From: an uncultured Clostridia bacterium
GTDB lineage: Bacteria > Bacillota > Clostridia > Oscillospirales > Oscillospiraceae
Direction: 5' to 3'
NCBI GenBank assembly: GCA_947164825.1
Contig: CAMUYE010000012.1
Location: forward strand, 1-38,039
DNA: 38,039 nucleotides
In this document: positions 37,373 to 38,039 of the stretch, in pieces
Layout of the letters: every line of letters starts with the position of its first letter
How positions within the stretch are numbered: the first letter of the stretch is position 1
Notes under the pieces: model-generated
What the model was told of the DNA's origin: nothing
Seen by the model: the letters and a program-made list of their open reading frames with translations, nothing else
Databases searched by the model: none
Position numbers and translations under genes: made by a program

Positions 37373-38039
37373 ATGAATTACAACAAAAAATCCGTAGAAG
37401 ACGTCGACGTAAAGGGCAAGCGGGTTTTGTGCCGCTGCGACTTTAACGTACCCACCAAGGAAGGCAAGATTACCTCTGACAAGCGCATCGTCGCGGCGCT
37501 TCCCACCATCAACTACCTGCGCGAGCACGGCGCCAAGGTGATTCTCTGCTCCCACATGGGCAAGCCCAAGGGCGAGTTCAAGCCTGAGCTCAGCCTAAAG
37601 GTCGTGGCCGACCGTCTCAGCGAACTGCTGGGCGTGGAGGTTAAAATGTCCAAGGACGTGGCAGGGGAGGACGCCAAGCGTCTGGCCGCCGAACTGAAAG
37701 ACGGCGACGTGATGCTCCTGGAGAACACCCGTTTCATCAAGGGCGAGACCAAGAACGACCCCGAACTCAGCAAGGCCCTGGCCGATCTGGCTGATATCTT
37801 CGTCAACGACGCCTTCGGCTCCGCCCACCGGGCCCATTCCTCCACCGCCGGCGTAGCCGACTATCTGCCCGCTGTATGCGGTTTCCTGATCGCCAAGGAG
37901 GTCGGCATCATGGGCAAGGCCCTGGCCGATCCCGAACGCCCCTTCGTCGCCATTCTGGGCGGCGCCAAGGTCTCCGACAAGCTGAACGTCATCAACAACC
38001 TGCTGGAAAAGGTCGACACCCTGATCATCGGCGGCGGCA
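37373..38039 (+). CDS. pgk: Phosphoglycerate kinase, 3' end cut by window edge
   Basis: Glycolytic enzyme making ATP from 1,3-bisphosphoglycerate. 222 residues visible of about 395-400. N-terminal domain motifs: [24 protein letters not shown] (substrate Asp and Asn), [39 protein letters not shown], and the hinge region [25 protein letters not shown] (37363-37368) lies 4 nt before the ATG. A 6-bp hairpin (ATCCGC/GCGGAT, 37331-37346) and TATAAA precede it. gap and tpi, often neighbours, are not visible. Confidence 0.97.
   Translation, partial: MNYNKKSVEDVDVKGKRVLCRCDFNVPTKEGKITSDKRIVAALPTINYLREHGAKVILCSHMGKPKGEFKPELSLKVVADRLSELLGVEVKMSKDVAGEDAKRLAAELKDGDVMLLENTRFIKGETKNDPELSKALADLADIFVNDAFGSAHRAHSSTAGVADYLPAVCGFLIAKEVGIMGKALADPERPFVAILGGAKVSDKLNVINNLLEKVDTLIIGGG

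Overview
The window reads as chromosome of an anaerobic, GC-rich member of the Clostridia (Bacillota), most likely a gut Oscillospirales/Ruminococcaceae-type organism. The evidence is a PolC-type replicative polymerase, pyruvate:ferredoxin oxidoreductase, the MEP-pathway enzyme IspG, long-form HPF, YmdB, DUF4364, YhaN/YhaO-type proteins, strong AGGAGG ribosome sites, and TTG/GTG starts mixed with ATG. I see no rRNA, tRNA, CRISPR array, complete IS element or prophage. The species assignment is inference.

Layout. 1-3046 (-): pyruvate:ferredoxin oxidoreductase, cut by the window edge, divergent from a WecG/TagA glycosyltransferase (+). 3986-4898 is a 0.9-kb non-coding block of stacked repeats. 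4899-12342 (+): tmk, a DJ-1/PfpI protein, ispG, polC and a uridine phosphorylase, closed by a strong bidirectional terminator. 12402-18948 (-), in transcription order: CapA-like lipoprotein, queA, tgt, yajC, DUF4364, hpf, DUF3137 membrane protein, with several internal promoters and terminators. 19139-20008 (+): dapA, followed by a 159-bp inverted-repeat element and a bidirectional terminator. 20286-24371 (-): ymdB, yhaO-like nuclease and yhaN-like ATPase, with overlapping genes. 24616-28615 (+): OmpR-type response regulator, histidine kinase, an HtrA-like protein that has lost its catalytic triad, and a small helical protein. 28779-31541 (+): secA. 31526-33006: a second repeat patch and a visibly AT-richer SUFU-domain gene followed by a CAT-fold acetyltransferase. 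33025-38039 (+): pgeF, a solute-binding lipoprotein, thyA, folA, trmL and pgk (cut by the edge).

Most genes are housekeeping: nucleotide supply (tmk, thyA, folA, udp), replication (polC), Sec secretion (secA, yajC), queuosine tRNA modification (queA, tgt), cell-envelope maintenance (tagA-like, pgeF, dapA) and central metabolism (PFOR, pgk).

The least explained signal is in the intergenic DNA. Eleven short tandem arrays all have a 7-bp unit, but at least five unrelated unit sequences. They sit next to palindromic modules whose flanks stay constant while both stem arms change together. One module position holds a 98-105-nt foldable element instead. The same architecture recurs after secA with different heptads, and there it supplies the secA stop codon. 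Second in interest are the triad-less HtrA homologue behind the two-component system, and the SUFU gene as a possible orphan immunity-type gene.
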